In this document: in pieces, positions 1 through 5,958 of the stretch
Layout: the number at the start of each line of letters is the position of its first letter
Position numbering within the stretch: position 1 is the first letter of the stretch
Assembly: GCA_947588775.1 (NCBI GenBank)
Contig: CANPZQ010000081.1
Coordinates: 1 to 9,081 of the forward strand
Length of the DNA: 9,081 nt
Source: an uncultured Clostridia bacterium
GTDB taxonomy: Bacteria; Bacillota; Clostridia; Oscillospirales; Ruminococcaceae
Reading direction: 5' to 3'
The notes under the pieces: model-generated
The model's database searches: none
Told to the model about the DNA's origin: nothing
What the model saw: the letters and a program-made list of their open reading frames with translations, nothing else
Translations under genes and position numbers: made by a program

Positions 1-2
1 TT

Positions 3-11
3 CCCTCCCTT
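3..11 (-). promoter_or_regulatory. Shine-Dalgarno of a gene starting at or beyond the left edge
   Basis: On the minus strand AAGGGAGGG occupies 11 down to 3, a strong anti-16S match ending 2 nt before the window edge. A start codon would be expected a few bases outside the window. An alternative start is ATG at 20-18, which opens a frame reading M-A-A-K-G-G to the edge. That ATG has no good ribosome site upstream, so I prefer the off-window start. Four bases of the site (8-11) could pair with CCTT at 27-30. Confidence 0.5.
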
Positions 12-35
12 AGCCGCCATGGGGCGAAGGTATTT

Positions 36-54
36 TACATTTCACCGCAATGTA
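36..54. repeat. Inverted repeat at the predicted transcription start
   Basis: A perfect 6-bp inverted repeat, TACATT (36-41) and AATGTA (49-54), has a 7-nt centre. It begins where the promoter at 62-90 should start transcription. It could be a repressor operator covering +1, or a 5'-end stem-loop in the transcript. A 6-bp AT-rich repeat can occur by chance, so only the position makes it notable. Confidence 0.35.
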
Positions 55-61
55 CAAATTG

Positions 62-90
62 ATTATATACCATTTTCGCCAATAAGTCAA
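62..90 (-). promoter_or_regulatory. Sigma-A-type promoter for the gene left of the window
   Basis: Read on the minus strand, TTGACT (85-90) is followed by a 17-nt spacer and TATAAT (62-67). Five of six -35 bases and all six -10 bases match the housekeeping consensus, with the ideal spacing. The -35 box lies about 30 nt past the leuS stop. I see no hairpin plus U-tract between leuS and this promoter, so leuS transcripts may also read through. The start point should be near position 55. The gene it serves lies at or beyond the left edge and cannot be identified. Confidence 0.75.
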
Positions 91-119
91 TACCCAAAAG
101 GCAAAATTCTGTAAGTTTT

Positions 120-2525
120 TTATTTTGCGACGATATTGACAAGTCTGCCCTTGACGTAGATGGCCTTGAGAACGGTTTTTCCGGCGATTTCGGAGGCTAC
201 TCTCTCGCAGGCCTTCGCCGCGGCGATGACCTCGTCGTCGGAGGCCGACGCGCTTACGGTGATTTTGTCGCGGATTTTGCCGTTTACCTGAACCGCAACC
301 TCGACCTCGTCGTCGCGGCAGAGGCTTTCATCGTAAGACGGCCACTTCGCGTCGTGGATATATCCGCCGAAGCCCTGAGCCTCGTAGATTTCCTCGGTTA
401 TGTGCGGCGCAAACGGGTAAAGAAGCAGGCAGAAATCGCGAAGCTCGCCCTTTGTAACGGAACCGGAGGCCGTGAAGTCGTTTAAAAGCGTCATCAGCGC
501 GGCAATCGCGGTGTTGTACTTGATTGAGTCGATGTCGGAGGTGACTTTTTTGATGGTTTTATGCATCTTCGCGACAAATTCGGGGCGGTAGCCCTCGTCG
601 GGAGTAACGGCGTCCTGGAGGCCCCAAACCCTGTCGAGGAAGCGTTTACAGCCGGTAACGCCGCTTTCCGACCACGGTGCGGCCTTCTCATAGTCGCCCA
701 TGAAGAGGACGTAGGTTCTCAGGGTATCCGCGCCGTAAACCTTTATTACGTCGAGCGGGTCGACGACGTTGCCCTTCGACTTCGACATTTTTTCGCCGTC
801 GGGGCCGAGAACGAGCCCTATGCAGGTGCGCTTCATATACGGCTCGGGAGTTGTTACCTCGCCGATGTCGTAGAGGAAGCGGTGCCAGAACTGCGAGTAA
901 ATCATATGGCGGGTGACGTGCTCGTTTCCGCCGTTGTACCAGTCGACCGGAAGCCAGTAGTCCTTGGCTTCTTTGGAGGCGAATTCTTTGTCGTTGTGGG
1001 GGTCGATATATCTGAGATAGTACCAGCTCGAGCCCGCCCACTGGGGCATCGTGTCGGTTTCGCGCTTTGCGTCGCCGCCGCACTTCGGGCATTTGCAGTT
1101 GACAAATTCTTCTATTCTCGCAAGCGGGCTTTCGCCGTCGGTGCCGGGCTCGAAGTTTTTGACCTCCGGGAGCCTCAGCGGCAGCTCGTCATACGGAACG
1201 CCGACAAGGCCGCAGTGCGGGCAGTGGATAATCGGTATCGGCTCGCCCCAGTAACGCTGGCGGTTGAACGCCCAGTCCTTCATACGGTACTGAACGCCCT
1301 TTTCGCCGATTCCCTTTTCCTCTAAAAATTCAAGCATCTTCGCGATGGAATCCTTTTTGTTGGACATTCCGTTCAGAACGCCGGAATTAACCATCTCGCC
1401 GTCGCCGGTATAGGCTTCCTTAGAGATGTCGCCGCCCTTTATAACCTCGATGATGTCGATTCCGAACTTTTTCGCGAATTCCCAGTCGCGCTGGTCATGA
1501 GCGGGAACGGCCATAATCGCGCCGGTGCCGTAGCCCATCATTACATAGTCCGATATGTAAATCGGGATTTCCTTGCCGTTTACGGGGTTTACCGCCGTAA
1601 GGCCGCAGAGCTTTACGCCGGTCTTGTCCTTTACAAGCTGTGTCCGCTCAAATTCAGTCTTTTTCGCGCATTCGGCCCTATACGCCCTTACCTCGTCCAT
1701 ATTCGAAATAACGCCCTCGCTGCGGTCGATTACCGGGTGCTCGGGGGCGATTACCATAAACGTAACGCCGTAAAGGGTATCGGGGCGGGTGGTGTAGATG
1801 CGAAGCTTCTCGGACGAGCCCTTAAGCTCGAAGTTGACGAACGCGCCGGTCGATTTTCCTATCCAGTTTTCCTGCTGGGCCTTGACGTATGGCGGATAGT
1901 CGACGCGTGCGATTCCCTCAAGGAGCTTTTCGCAGTATGCGGTTATTCTTAAATACCAAACCTCTTTCGGCATCTGCACGATGTCGCTGTGGCATACGTC
2001 GCACTTGCCGCCCTGGGAATCCTCGTTCGAGAGGACGACCTTGCAGGACGGGCAGTAGTTTACAAGCGCGGTGTCGCGGAAGGCGAGGCCGTTGTCGAAC
2101 ATCTTCAGGAAAATCCACTGCGTCCACTTATAGTATTCCTCCGAGGAGGTGTCGATTACCCTCGACCAGTCGAAGCTGTAGCCGACCTTTTTCATCTGCT
2201 CCGAGAAGTGGGCGATGTTCTTATCGGTCGAAACCCTCGGGTGAACGCCGGTTTTTATCGCGTAGTTCTCGGCGGGAAGTCCGAACGCGTCGAAGCCCAT
2301 CGGGAACAGCACGTTATAGCCCTCGAGCCTCTTTTTCCTCGAAAGTGCCTCAAGGCCGGTATACGCCTTTATATGGCCTACATGAAGCCCCGCGCCCGAA
2401 GGATAGGGAAACTCTACGAGAGCATAGTATTTCGGCTTCGAGCGGTCTACCCTTACCTCGAAGGTCTTATTGTCCTCCCAGAATTTCTGCCATTTCGTTT
2501 CAACGGCGGAAAAATCGTATTTCAT
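120..2525 (-). CDS. leuS: Leucyl-tRNA synthetase
   Basis: Class I aminoacyl-tRNA synthetase that charges tRNA-Leu with leucine in the cytoplasm. It is 801 residues and complete, close to the usual bacterial length of 800-860. Visible in order: the HIGH-type motif HVGH (48-51); a first zinc-type cluster (C158, C161, C175, C178); the CP1 editing domain with TTRPDT (245-250) and the GTGAIMAVPAHDQRD segment (333-347), whose D344 is the expected editing aspartate; a second cysteine pair set (C435, C438, C479, C482); KMSKS (579-583); then the anticodon-binding and C-terminal domains, including VQVNGKIRDK. The ATG has AAAAGGA 10 nt upstream (2536-2542). It follows rsfS by 45 nt and has its own promoter at 2565-2593. 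The predicted leader is about 30 nt, so no T-box fits. It is the last gene before a new promoter. Identification is certain. Confidence 0.98.
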   Translation of the reverse strand: MKYDFSAVETKWQKFWEDNKTFEVRVDRSKPKYYALVEFPYPSGAGLHVGHIKAYTGLEALSRKKRLEGYNVLFPMGFDAFGLPAENYAIKTGVHPRVSTDKNIAHFSEQMKKVGYSFDWSRVIDTSSEEYYKWTQWIFLKMFDNGLAFRDTALVNYCPSCKVVLSNEDSQGGKCDVCHSDIVQMPKEVWYLRITAYCEKLLEGIARVDYPPYVKAQQENWIGKSTGAFVNFELKGSSEKLRIYTTRPDTLYGVTFMVIAPEHPVIDRSEGVISNMDEVRAYRAECAKKTEFERTQLVKDKTGVKLCGLTAVNPVNGKEIPIYISDYVMMGYGTGAIMAVPAHDQRDWEFAKKFGIDIIEVIKGGDISKEAYTGDGEMVNSGVLNGMSNKKDSIAKMLEFLEEKGIGEKGVQYRMKDWAFNRQRYWGEPIPIIHCPHCGLVGVPYDELPLRLPEVKNFEPGTDGESPLARIEEFVNCKCPKCGGDAKRETDTMPQWAGSSWYYLRYIDPHNDKEFASKEAKDYWLPVDWYNGGNEHVTRHMIYSQFWHRFLYDIGEVTTPEPYMKRTCIGLVLGPDGEKMSKSKGNVVDPLDVIKVYGADTLRTYVLFMGDYEKAAPWSESGVTGCKRFLDRVWGLQDAVTPDEGYRPEFVAKMHKTIKKVTSDIDSIKYNTAIAALMTLLNDFTASGSVTKGELRDFCLLLYPFAPHITEEIYEAQGFGGYIHDAKWPSYDESLCRDDEVEVAVQVNGKIRDKITVSASASDDEVIAAAKACERVASEIAGKTVLKAIYVKGRLVNIVAK

Positions 2526-2564
2526 TTATAATCAGTCCTTTTCGTGAATTGAATTCCGCGTTTA

Positions 2565-2593
2565 ATTGTATCACAAGAGCGTCGAGATGTCAA
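2565..2593 (-). promoter_or_regulatory. Sigma-A-type promoter for leuS, inside the end of rsfS
   Basis: On the minus strand TTGACA (2588-2593) is followed by exactly 17 nt and TACAAT (2565-2570). The -35 is a perfect consensus and the -10 matches five of six bases. The -35 box lies in rsfS codons for Val-Asp-Ile near the C-terminus, and the -10 box falls just after the rsfS stop (2571-2573). The start should be near 2558, giving a leader of about 32 nt to the leuS ATG. A short palindrome, GAATT-G-AATTC (2546-2556), sits just after the predicted start; its role is unknown. Promoter activity itself is inferred. Confidence 0.7.
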
Positions 2594-2921
2594 CCGCTTC
2601 GCCGTCGCTCCAGAGCTTTTCAAGGTTATACTGCTCCCTGACGTCGCGGTAAAACACATGAACCACTATGTCGCCGTAGTCCATCGCTATCCAGCTCGCG
2701 CCGTCGATTCCCTCGACGTGGCCGACGTTTATTCCCTTCTCGGCCATGCGAAAATCCACCTCGTCGACAAGACCGCGGGTATGGGTCGTCGAGGTTCCGT
2801 TCGCGATTACAAAGTAGTCGGCGATAATCGTAAGGTCGCCTATTCTTATAACCCTGATGTCCTGCGCGTTCTTTGAGTCGAGTGCCTTTACTATCACCGA
2901 CAGCTTTTCAAGTTCCGTCAT
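2571..2921 (-). CDS. rsfS: Ribosomal silencing factor RsfS (Iojap/DUF143 family)
   Basis: 116-residue cytoplasmic protein of the RsfS/Iojap family. The family binds L14 on the large ribosomal subunit and blocks joining with the 30S subunit when nutrients are scarce. Family hallmarks are visible: an N-terminal helix then a DIRVIRI strand; YFVIANGTST (36-45); a helix with DEVDFRM; GHVEG (67-71); the core WIAMDYGDIVVHVF (77-90); and the tail REQYNLEKLW (95-104). Length is normal. A strong AAGGAGGA (2927-2934) precedes the ATG, and the gene starts 15 nt after the LCP-like gene. Its last codons contain the -35 box of the leuS promoter, so codon choice there may be constrained. Adjacency to nadD-yqeK is the classic arrangement in Firmicutes. 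Confidence 0.95.
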   Translation of the reverse strand: MTELEKLSVIVKALDSKNAQDIRVIRIGDLTIIADYFVIANGTSTTHTRGLVDEVDFRMAEKGINVGHVEGIDGASWIAMDYGDIVVHVFYRDVREQYNLEKLWSDGEAVDISTLL

Positions 2922-2936
2922 ATTTTTCCTCCTTGG

Positions 2937-3842
2937 TCAGATTATGTCCGTTACCCTCGCCGAAAGCCCGGCGTAGGGAAATTCTTCACATTTTACTTCG
3001 GGTATGCTGAGGCTCTCGCGGGGGTATTCCGCTCCCCTCGCCCGAAAACGTTCGTTTAATAAGTCCGCAACCGCCTCCGAATCGAGCACCCAAATCACCT
3101 CGCCGCCGAATTTTGCGGCAAAGCCGGGCGCGATGTGAATCTGCATATTTTCGGCGGTAACGCCCTTTGCAAAATTCGCGGCTTCGGCGATGTCGCGCAC
3201 CGACATCCGGGTATCTACGCAGTTTGCGATTAAATTCATTAAAAGCGTAAAGCTTTCAAGCGCGCCGCGCTCCGGCATTTCGCAAAGTATTTTTGAAAGA
3301 TATTCGCGGTATTCTTTAACCGCATTGACGTCGCCGCGGGAATACGAGCCGCCGTCTAAGGCGGAGCGCGCGGCGTTTTCCTGCTCCGATACCCCCAAAA
3401 GCTCGGCGCAGCCGCCGAATGCTTCCGCCGAAAACGAGGCGCAGCCGTCTATCTTTAAACATAGGCTCATGCTGATGATGTCCTTATAAACCGGCGTTTT
3501 AAACGCATCGCGGAGCGTCCCCGAAAAGCCGTCTGCAATCGCGAACGAGTTCGGCGGAAGCTCTAAAACGTCGAGGGTGTGCTTGTTTACGTCGAGGGTC
3601 AAGAGATGGATTCTCACCGGAAGCTCTCCGTCGGTTACGGTTAAAAGATATGTCTTTTTCGTCGTAACGGTGTCGAAGGCGTAGCCCTGGGAGAGGTATC
3701 TCACGTAGTCGGGGGTCACATGGGTCCCCGCAAGCCGCATTTTTGCCGTTTCGGCGGCAAAATTCAGTATTCCGACAGTCACGGCCGCCGCTATTACGCA
3801 GGCGGTTACGGTCGTTAGGACGTAGTTTGTTTTTCTCAGCAA
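2937..3842 (-). CDS. Divergent LytR-CpsA-Psr (LCP)-like membrane-anchored protein
   Basis: 301 residues: a short basic N-terminus, one hydrophobic segment (about 8-29), then an extracytoplasmic domain. Segment order follows the LCP family, whose members attach wall polymers to peptidoglycan. IHLLTLDVNKHTLDVLELP (78-96) resembles the LCP core strand pair. KIDGCASFSAEAFGGCAELLG (130-150) resembles the ID...F...LGG block. LDGGSYSRGDVNAVKEY (162-178) looks like a shortened version of the LDG...R.R...GDI.R block, and 187-240 resembles the C-terminal helices. Key residues are lost: where typical members have IPRDT, this has LPPNS (95-99), and the VRxR segment is absent. I infer loss of transferase activity. 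It lies between yqeK and rsfS, where many Clostridia carry a normal LCP gene, which supports the assignment. The start is TTG at 3842 (AGAGG 8 nt upstream); no ATG, GTG or TTG lies between it and the in-frame stop at 3881. It could instead be an unrelated lineage-specific membrane protein. Confidence 0.6.
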   Translation of the reverse strand: MLRKTNYVLTTVTACVIAAAVTVGILNFAAETAKMRLAGTHVTPDYVRYLSQGYAFDTVTTKKTYLLTVTDGELPVRIHLLTLDVNKHTLDVLELPPNSFAIADGFSGTLRDAFKTPVYKDIISMSLCLKIDGCASFSAEAFGGCAELLGVSEQENAARSALDGGSYSRGDVNAVKEYREYLSKILCEMPERGALESFTLLMNLIANCVDTRMSVRDIAEAANFAKGVTAENMQIHIAPGFAAKFGGEVIWVLDSEAVADLLNERFRARGAEYPRESLSIPEVKCEEFPYAGLSARVTDII

Positions 3843-3874
3843 TTTTTCGGCCTCTTCGGGCGATGAATCCGATT

Positions 3875-3880
3875 TCTCCT
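3875..3880 (-). promoter_or_regulatory. AGGAGA ribosome site with no start codon at the right distance
   Basis: AGGAGA lies in the 42-nt gap after yqeK, 32 nt before the TTG used for the LCP-like gene, which is too far to serve it directly. At the normal distance there is no ATG, GTG or TTG in the LCP frame. The intervening in-frame codons read S-D-S-S-P-E-E-A-E-K, which looks like an acidic cytoplasmic tail. The site may therefore mark an older or non-canonical start. Confidence 0.3.
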
Positions 3881-3884
3881 AAAA

Positions 3885-4475
3885 TTACGTCGCCTGCCGC
3901 CGCGTCTGCGCGTCGGTGTATTCGTTATAGGCGTCGAAGGTGGACTGCGGTATTGTTCTTTGCTTGTTCAGGCTCTCCTGAAGCATCCACCGAAAGCCCT
4001 CGTAAAGCCCGCAAGGAAGGTCGCGGTATGTAAGCTCGCGAAGCTCCTTTGCGCCGCTGTAGCTCCGTTCGTCGGAGATTAAATCAGCCATGAAAATTAT
4101 CTGCTCGTATATTGTCATTTTGCCCCTGCCGACGGTGTGCCAGCGAATCGGGTCGACTATATCGGGGTCGGTGATGCCGTATTTCTCGCGGACAAACTGC
4201 GCGCCGGCGACGGCGTGGTGGGTCTTTTTTGCGCCCCACTCGACCGGCTGGATTTCATAGCCGGAGCGTTTCATAAGCTCGAGCTGCTCCTCCGGCGGGA
4301 TTTCCTTGCAGATGTCGTGCAAAAGCCCGGAAAGATAGGCTTTGTCCGAATCCGCGCCGTTTATTCCGGCGAGGCGTTCCGCGGCAGAGGCGACGTTTAA
4401 GCTGTGTTGAAAACGCTTTTCGGAGAGATTTTCTCTCAGATAATTTATCATTTCGGGAATTCGTTCATCTTTCAC
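3885..4475 (-). CDS. yqeK: HD-domain phosphohydrolase YqeK (predicted Ap4A hydrolase)
   Basis: 196 residues with the chosen start. YqeK proteins are HD-domain, metal-dependent enzymes; characterised Gram-positive members cleave diadenosine tetraphosphate (Ap4A) symmetrically to two ADP. The metal ligands are visible: H24 (RFQH), H53-D54 (LLHD), H87 (KTHHAVAG), H113 (RWHTVGR) and D131 (MADL), in the family's order and spacing. I chose GTG at 4475 because AAGGGG (4484-4489) lies 8 nt upstream and homology begins there; the frame stays open to 4523, but that extension lacks family features. The start overlaps the end of nadD by 11 nt, implying translational coupling. Pairing with nadD is a conserved Firmicutes arrangement and the two are fused in some bacteria. 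Function is confident at family level; the substrate is inferred. Confidence 0.93.
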   Translation of the reverse strand: MKDERIPEMINYLRENLSEKRFQHSLNVASAAERLAGINGADSDKAYLSGLLHDICKEIPPEEQLELMKRSGYEIQPVEWGAKKTHHAVAGAQFVREKYGITDPDIVDPIRWHTVGRGKMTIYEQIIFMADLISDERSYSGAKELRELTYRDLPCGLYEGFRWMLQESLNKQRTIPQSTFDAYNEYTDAQTRRQAT

Positions 4476-5067
4476 GGTAAAGTCCCCTTTTTTCGATATA
4501 TTCCGAAACCGCGCGCGGCACAAGCTCCGTAATCGGCTCGCCGCGTTCGATTTTTGCCCTTATGTCGGTCGATGAGCATACAAGCGGGTCGCAGTTTGTA
4601 AGTATGCACCTGCCGCCCTTGGCCTCAATTCGGGACTTCGCAGACCGAATCGCGCTGCGGTCGGCCTCGTCGCGGCAGTTGCAGACAAGCGTCGCAAGCT
4701 CCATTATTCTTTCGGGGCGAAACCAGCTCAGAAAGTTTATAAGCATGTCGCTGCCCATCGCGAAATATAGCTCGTCCTGCGGCCAAAGCGAGTGAAAATA
4801 CTCGAGCGTATAGACGGTGTAGCTCTTTCCGCCGCCGCGTATTTCAAAATCGCTGACTTCGGTTCCGGGGCGGCCGCTGATTCCTAAACGGCACATTTCA
4901 AGCCTGTCCGCGTCGCTCATAAGCTCCTCCGCGCTCTTATGAGGCGGGATATGAGCGGGTACCAAAATTAAGCGGTCGGGCTCAACCGCCTTGGCGACTT
5001 CGTCTATAAGCTTAAGATGCCCCAAATGAAAGGGATTAAACGAGCCGCCGAAGATTACGGTTTTCAT
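4465..5067 (-). CDS. nadD: Nicotinate-nucleotide adenylyltransferase
   Basis: 200-residue cytoplasmic enzyme that transfers AMP from ATP to nicotinate mononucleotide, giving deamido-NAD, the penultimate step of NAD synthesis. The nucleotidyltransferase signature GGSFNPFHLGH spans 7-17, followed by LVPAHIPPHK (35-44), the substrate-recognition segment SDFEIRGGGKSYTVYTLE (72-89), GSDML (105-109) and the C-terminal SSTDIR (165-170) of the ISSTxIR type. Length matches the family. The ATG overlaps the yhbY stop as ATGA (5064-5067). There is no good ribosome site of its own upstream, so it probably depends on translational coupling to yhbY. Its own 3' end carries the yqeK ribosome site and start codon. 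Confidence 0.97.
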   Translation of the reverse strand: MKTVIFGGSFNPFHLGHLKLIDEVAKAVEPDRLILVPAHIPPHKSAEELMSDADRLEMCRLGISGRPGTEVSDFEIRGGGKSYTVYTLEYFHSLWPQDELYFAMGSDMLINFLSWFRPERIMELATLVCNCRDEADRSAIRSAKSRIEAKGGRCILTNCDPLVCSSTDIRAKIERGEPITELVPRAVSEYIEKRGLYRER

Positions 5068-5357
5068 AGGTTTTGGCTCACAGACGGCTTTTCGGGGTTT
5101 CGGCGGAATAGAACCGCCTTTGAACCGATTACGATTACGACTTCCGAGCCCGTGGCCTCGGCAAGCTCCTCGGCCGCCTCGCGCGCGGACATCAGAGAGT
5201 TCTCCAAAACCTTTACTTTTACGATTTCATGGGCGATTAAATATTTTTCAACGCCCTCGGCCTGTTCCGGGGTCACGCCGCCCTTTCCGACCTGAAAAGC
5301 AGGGTCGAGGTTCGCCGCCACGCCCTTTAAATAGGCGCGCTGTTTTGAATTAAGCAT
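5064..5357 (-). CDS. yhbY: YhbY/CRS1 (CRM) domain RNA-binding protein
   Basis: 97-residue single-domain protein of the CRM/YhbY family (YqeI in Bacillus), which associates with pre-50S ribosomal particles. Visible features are the N-terminal LNSKQRAYLKG, the glycine loop GKGG (24-27) that contacts RNA, HEIVKVKV (43-50), the helix AREAAEELAEATG, and the final strand VVIVIGSKAVLFR (73-85). ATG at 5357 is chosen because GGAGGA (5362-5367) lies 4 nt upstream and it is the usual family start. An in-frame extension to 5399 runs back into rdgB and is not needed. It starts 13 nt after rdgB and its stop overlaps the nadD ATG. The yhbY-nadD-yqeK-rsfS neighbourhood is typical and points to ribosome assembly. 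Confidence 0.95.
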   Translation of the reverse strand: MLNSKQRAYLKGVAANLDPAFQVGKGGVTPEQAEGVEKYLIAHEIVKVKVLENSLMSAREAAEELAEATGSEVVIVIGSKAVLFRRNPEKPSVSQNL

Positions 5358-5370
5358 AGCTTCCTCCGTT

Positions 5371-5958
5371 TTATTTGTTTTCGGATATGAATTTTGCAAG
5401 CTCCCTCAGAGCCTTTCCGCGGTGGCTCACGGCGTTTTTTTCCTCTGGGGACAGCTCGGCGGAGCTTACGCCGCCGACCATGAATATAGGGTCGTAGCCG
5501 AAGCCGTTTTCGCCGCGCTCAGAGTAACCGATTCGCCCCTCGAATTTTCCCAAAAAGCAGTGTTCCCCGCCGTTTTCGTCGATGTATGTTATCGCCGCTA
5601 CGAAGCGGGCGGTTCGCTTTTCGTCGGGAACGCCCTCGAGCTTTTTCAGGACGATTTCGTTGTGGATTTTGTCGTCGCGGGTGCCGCCGTAGCGGGCGGA
5701 ATGAACCCCGGGTTCTCCGCCGAGCGCGTCAATCTCAAGGCCGCTGTCGTCGGCGATTACGGGACGTTTTGCTATCTCAAAAATCTTTCTCGCCTTAATC
5801 GCAGAGTTTTCCGCGAAGGTTTCCCCCGTTTCATCGGGCTCCAAATCGATTCCCGCTTCGTGCTGAGAGATTATCCGGCAGCCCAGAGGCTCCAGAATTT
5901 CCCGGAACTCGCGAAGCTTATGCGGGTTCGAGCTCGCAAGTATCATTTCAGTTTTCAT
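5371..5958 (-). CDS. rdgB: XTP/dITP pyrophosphatase (non-canonical purine NTPase)
   Basis: 195-residue Ham1/RdgB-family enzyme that hydrolyses XTP, ITP and dITP to monophosphate and pyrophosphate, cleaning deaminated purines from the nucleotide pool. Motifs in order: SSNPHKLREF (9-18), DETGETFAENSAIKA (42-56), the catalytic ADDSGLEIDALGGEPGVHS (69-87), GFGYDPIF (152-159) and the base-recognition segment KNAVSHRGKA (174-183). Length equals the usual size of about 195-200. ATG at 5958 is chosen: homology begins there and AGGAGG (5971-5976) lies 12 nt upstream. The frame is open to 6048, but that stretch is arginine and serine rich, overlaps the conserved end of ftsY, and has no family match. 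It overlaps ftsY by 11 nt (5948-5958), suggesting coupled translation. Confidence 0.97.
   Translation of the reverse strand: MKTEMILASSNPHKLREFREILEPLGCRIISQHEAGIDLEPDETGETFAENSAIKARKIFEIAKRPVIADDSGLEIDALGGEPGVHSARYGGTRDDKIHNEIVLKKLEGVPDEKRTARFVAAITYIDENGGEHCFLGKFEGRIGYSERGENGFGYDPIFMVGGVSSAELSPEEKNAVSHRGKALRELAKFISENK

Noticed and set aside
91..122. Intrinsic terminator after leuS
   Set aside because: The AT-rich run after the stop has no GC-rich inverted repeat preceding a U-tract on the transcribed strand.
561..1325. Long plus-strand frame (254 codons) opposite leuS
   Set aside because: It lies wholly antisense to highly conserved leuS codons, has no recognisable domain and no ribosome site, and is explained by GC-rich codon bias. 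The same holds for 1497-1952, 1889-2641 and 1989-2531.
4476..4523. N-terminal extension of yqeK to 4523
   Set aside because: GTG at 4475 has a well-spaced AAGGGG and matches the family start, and the extension only overlaps nadD further.
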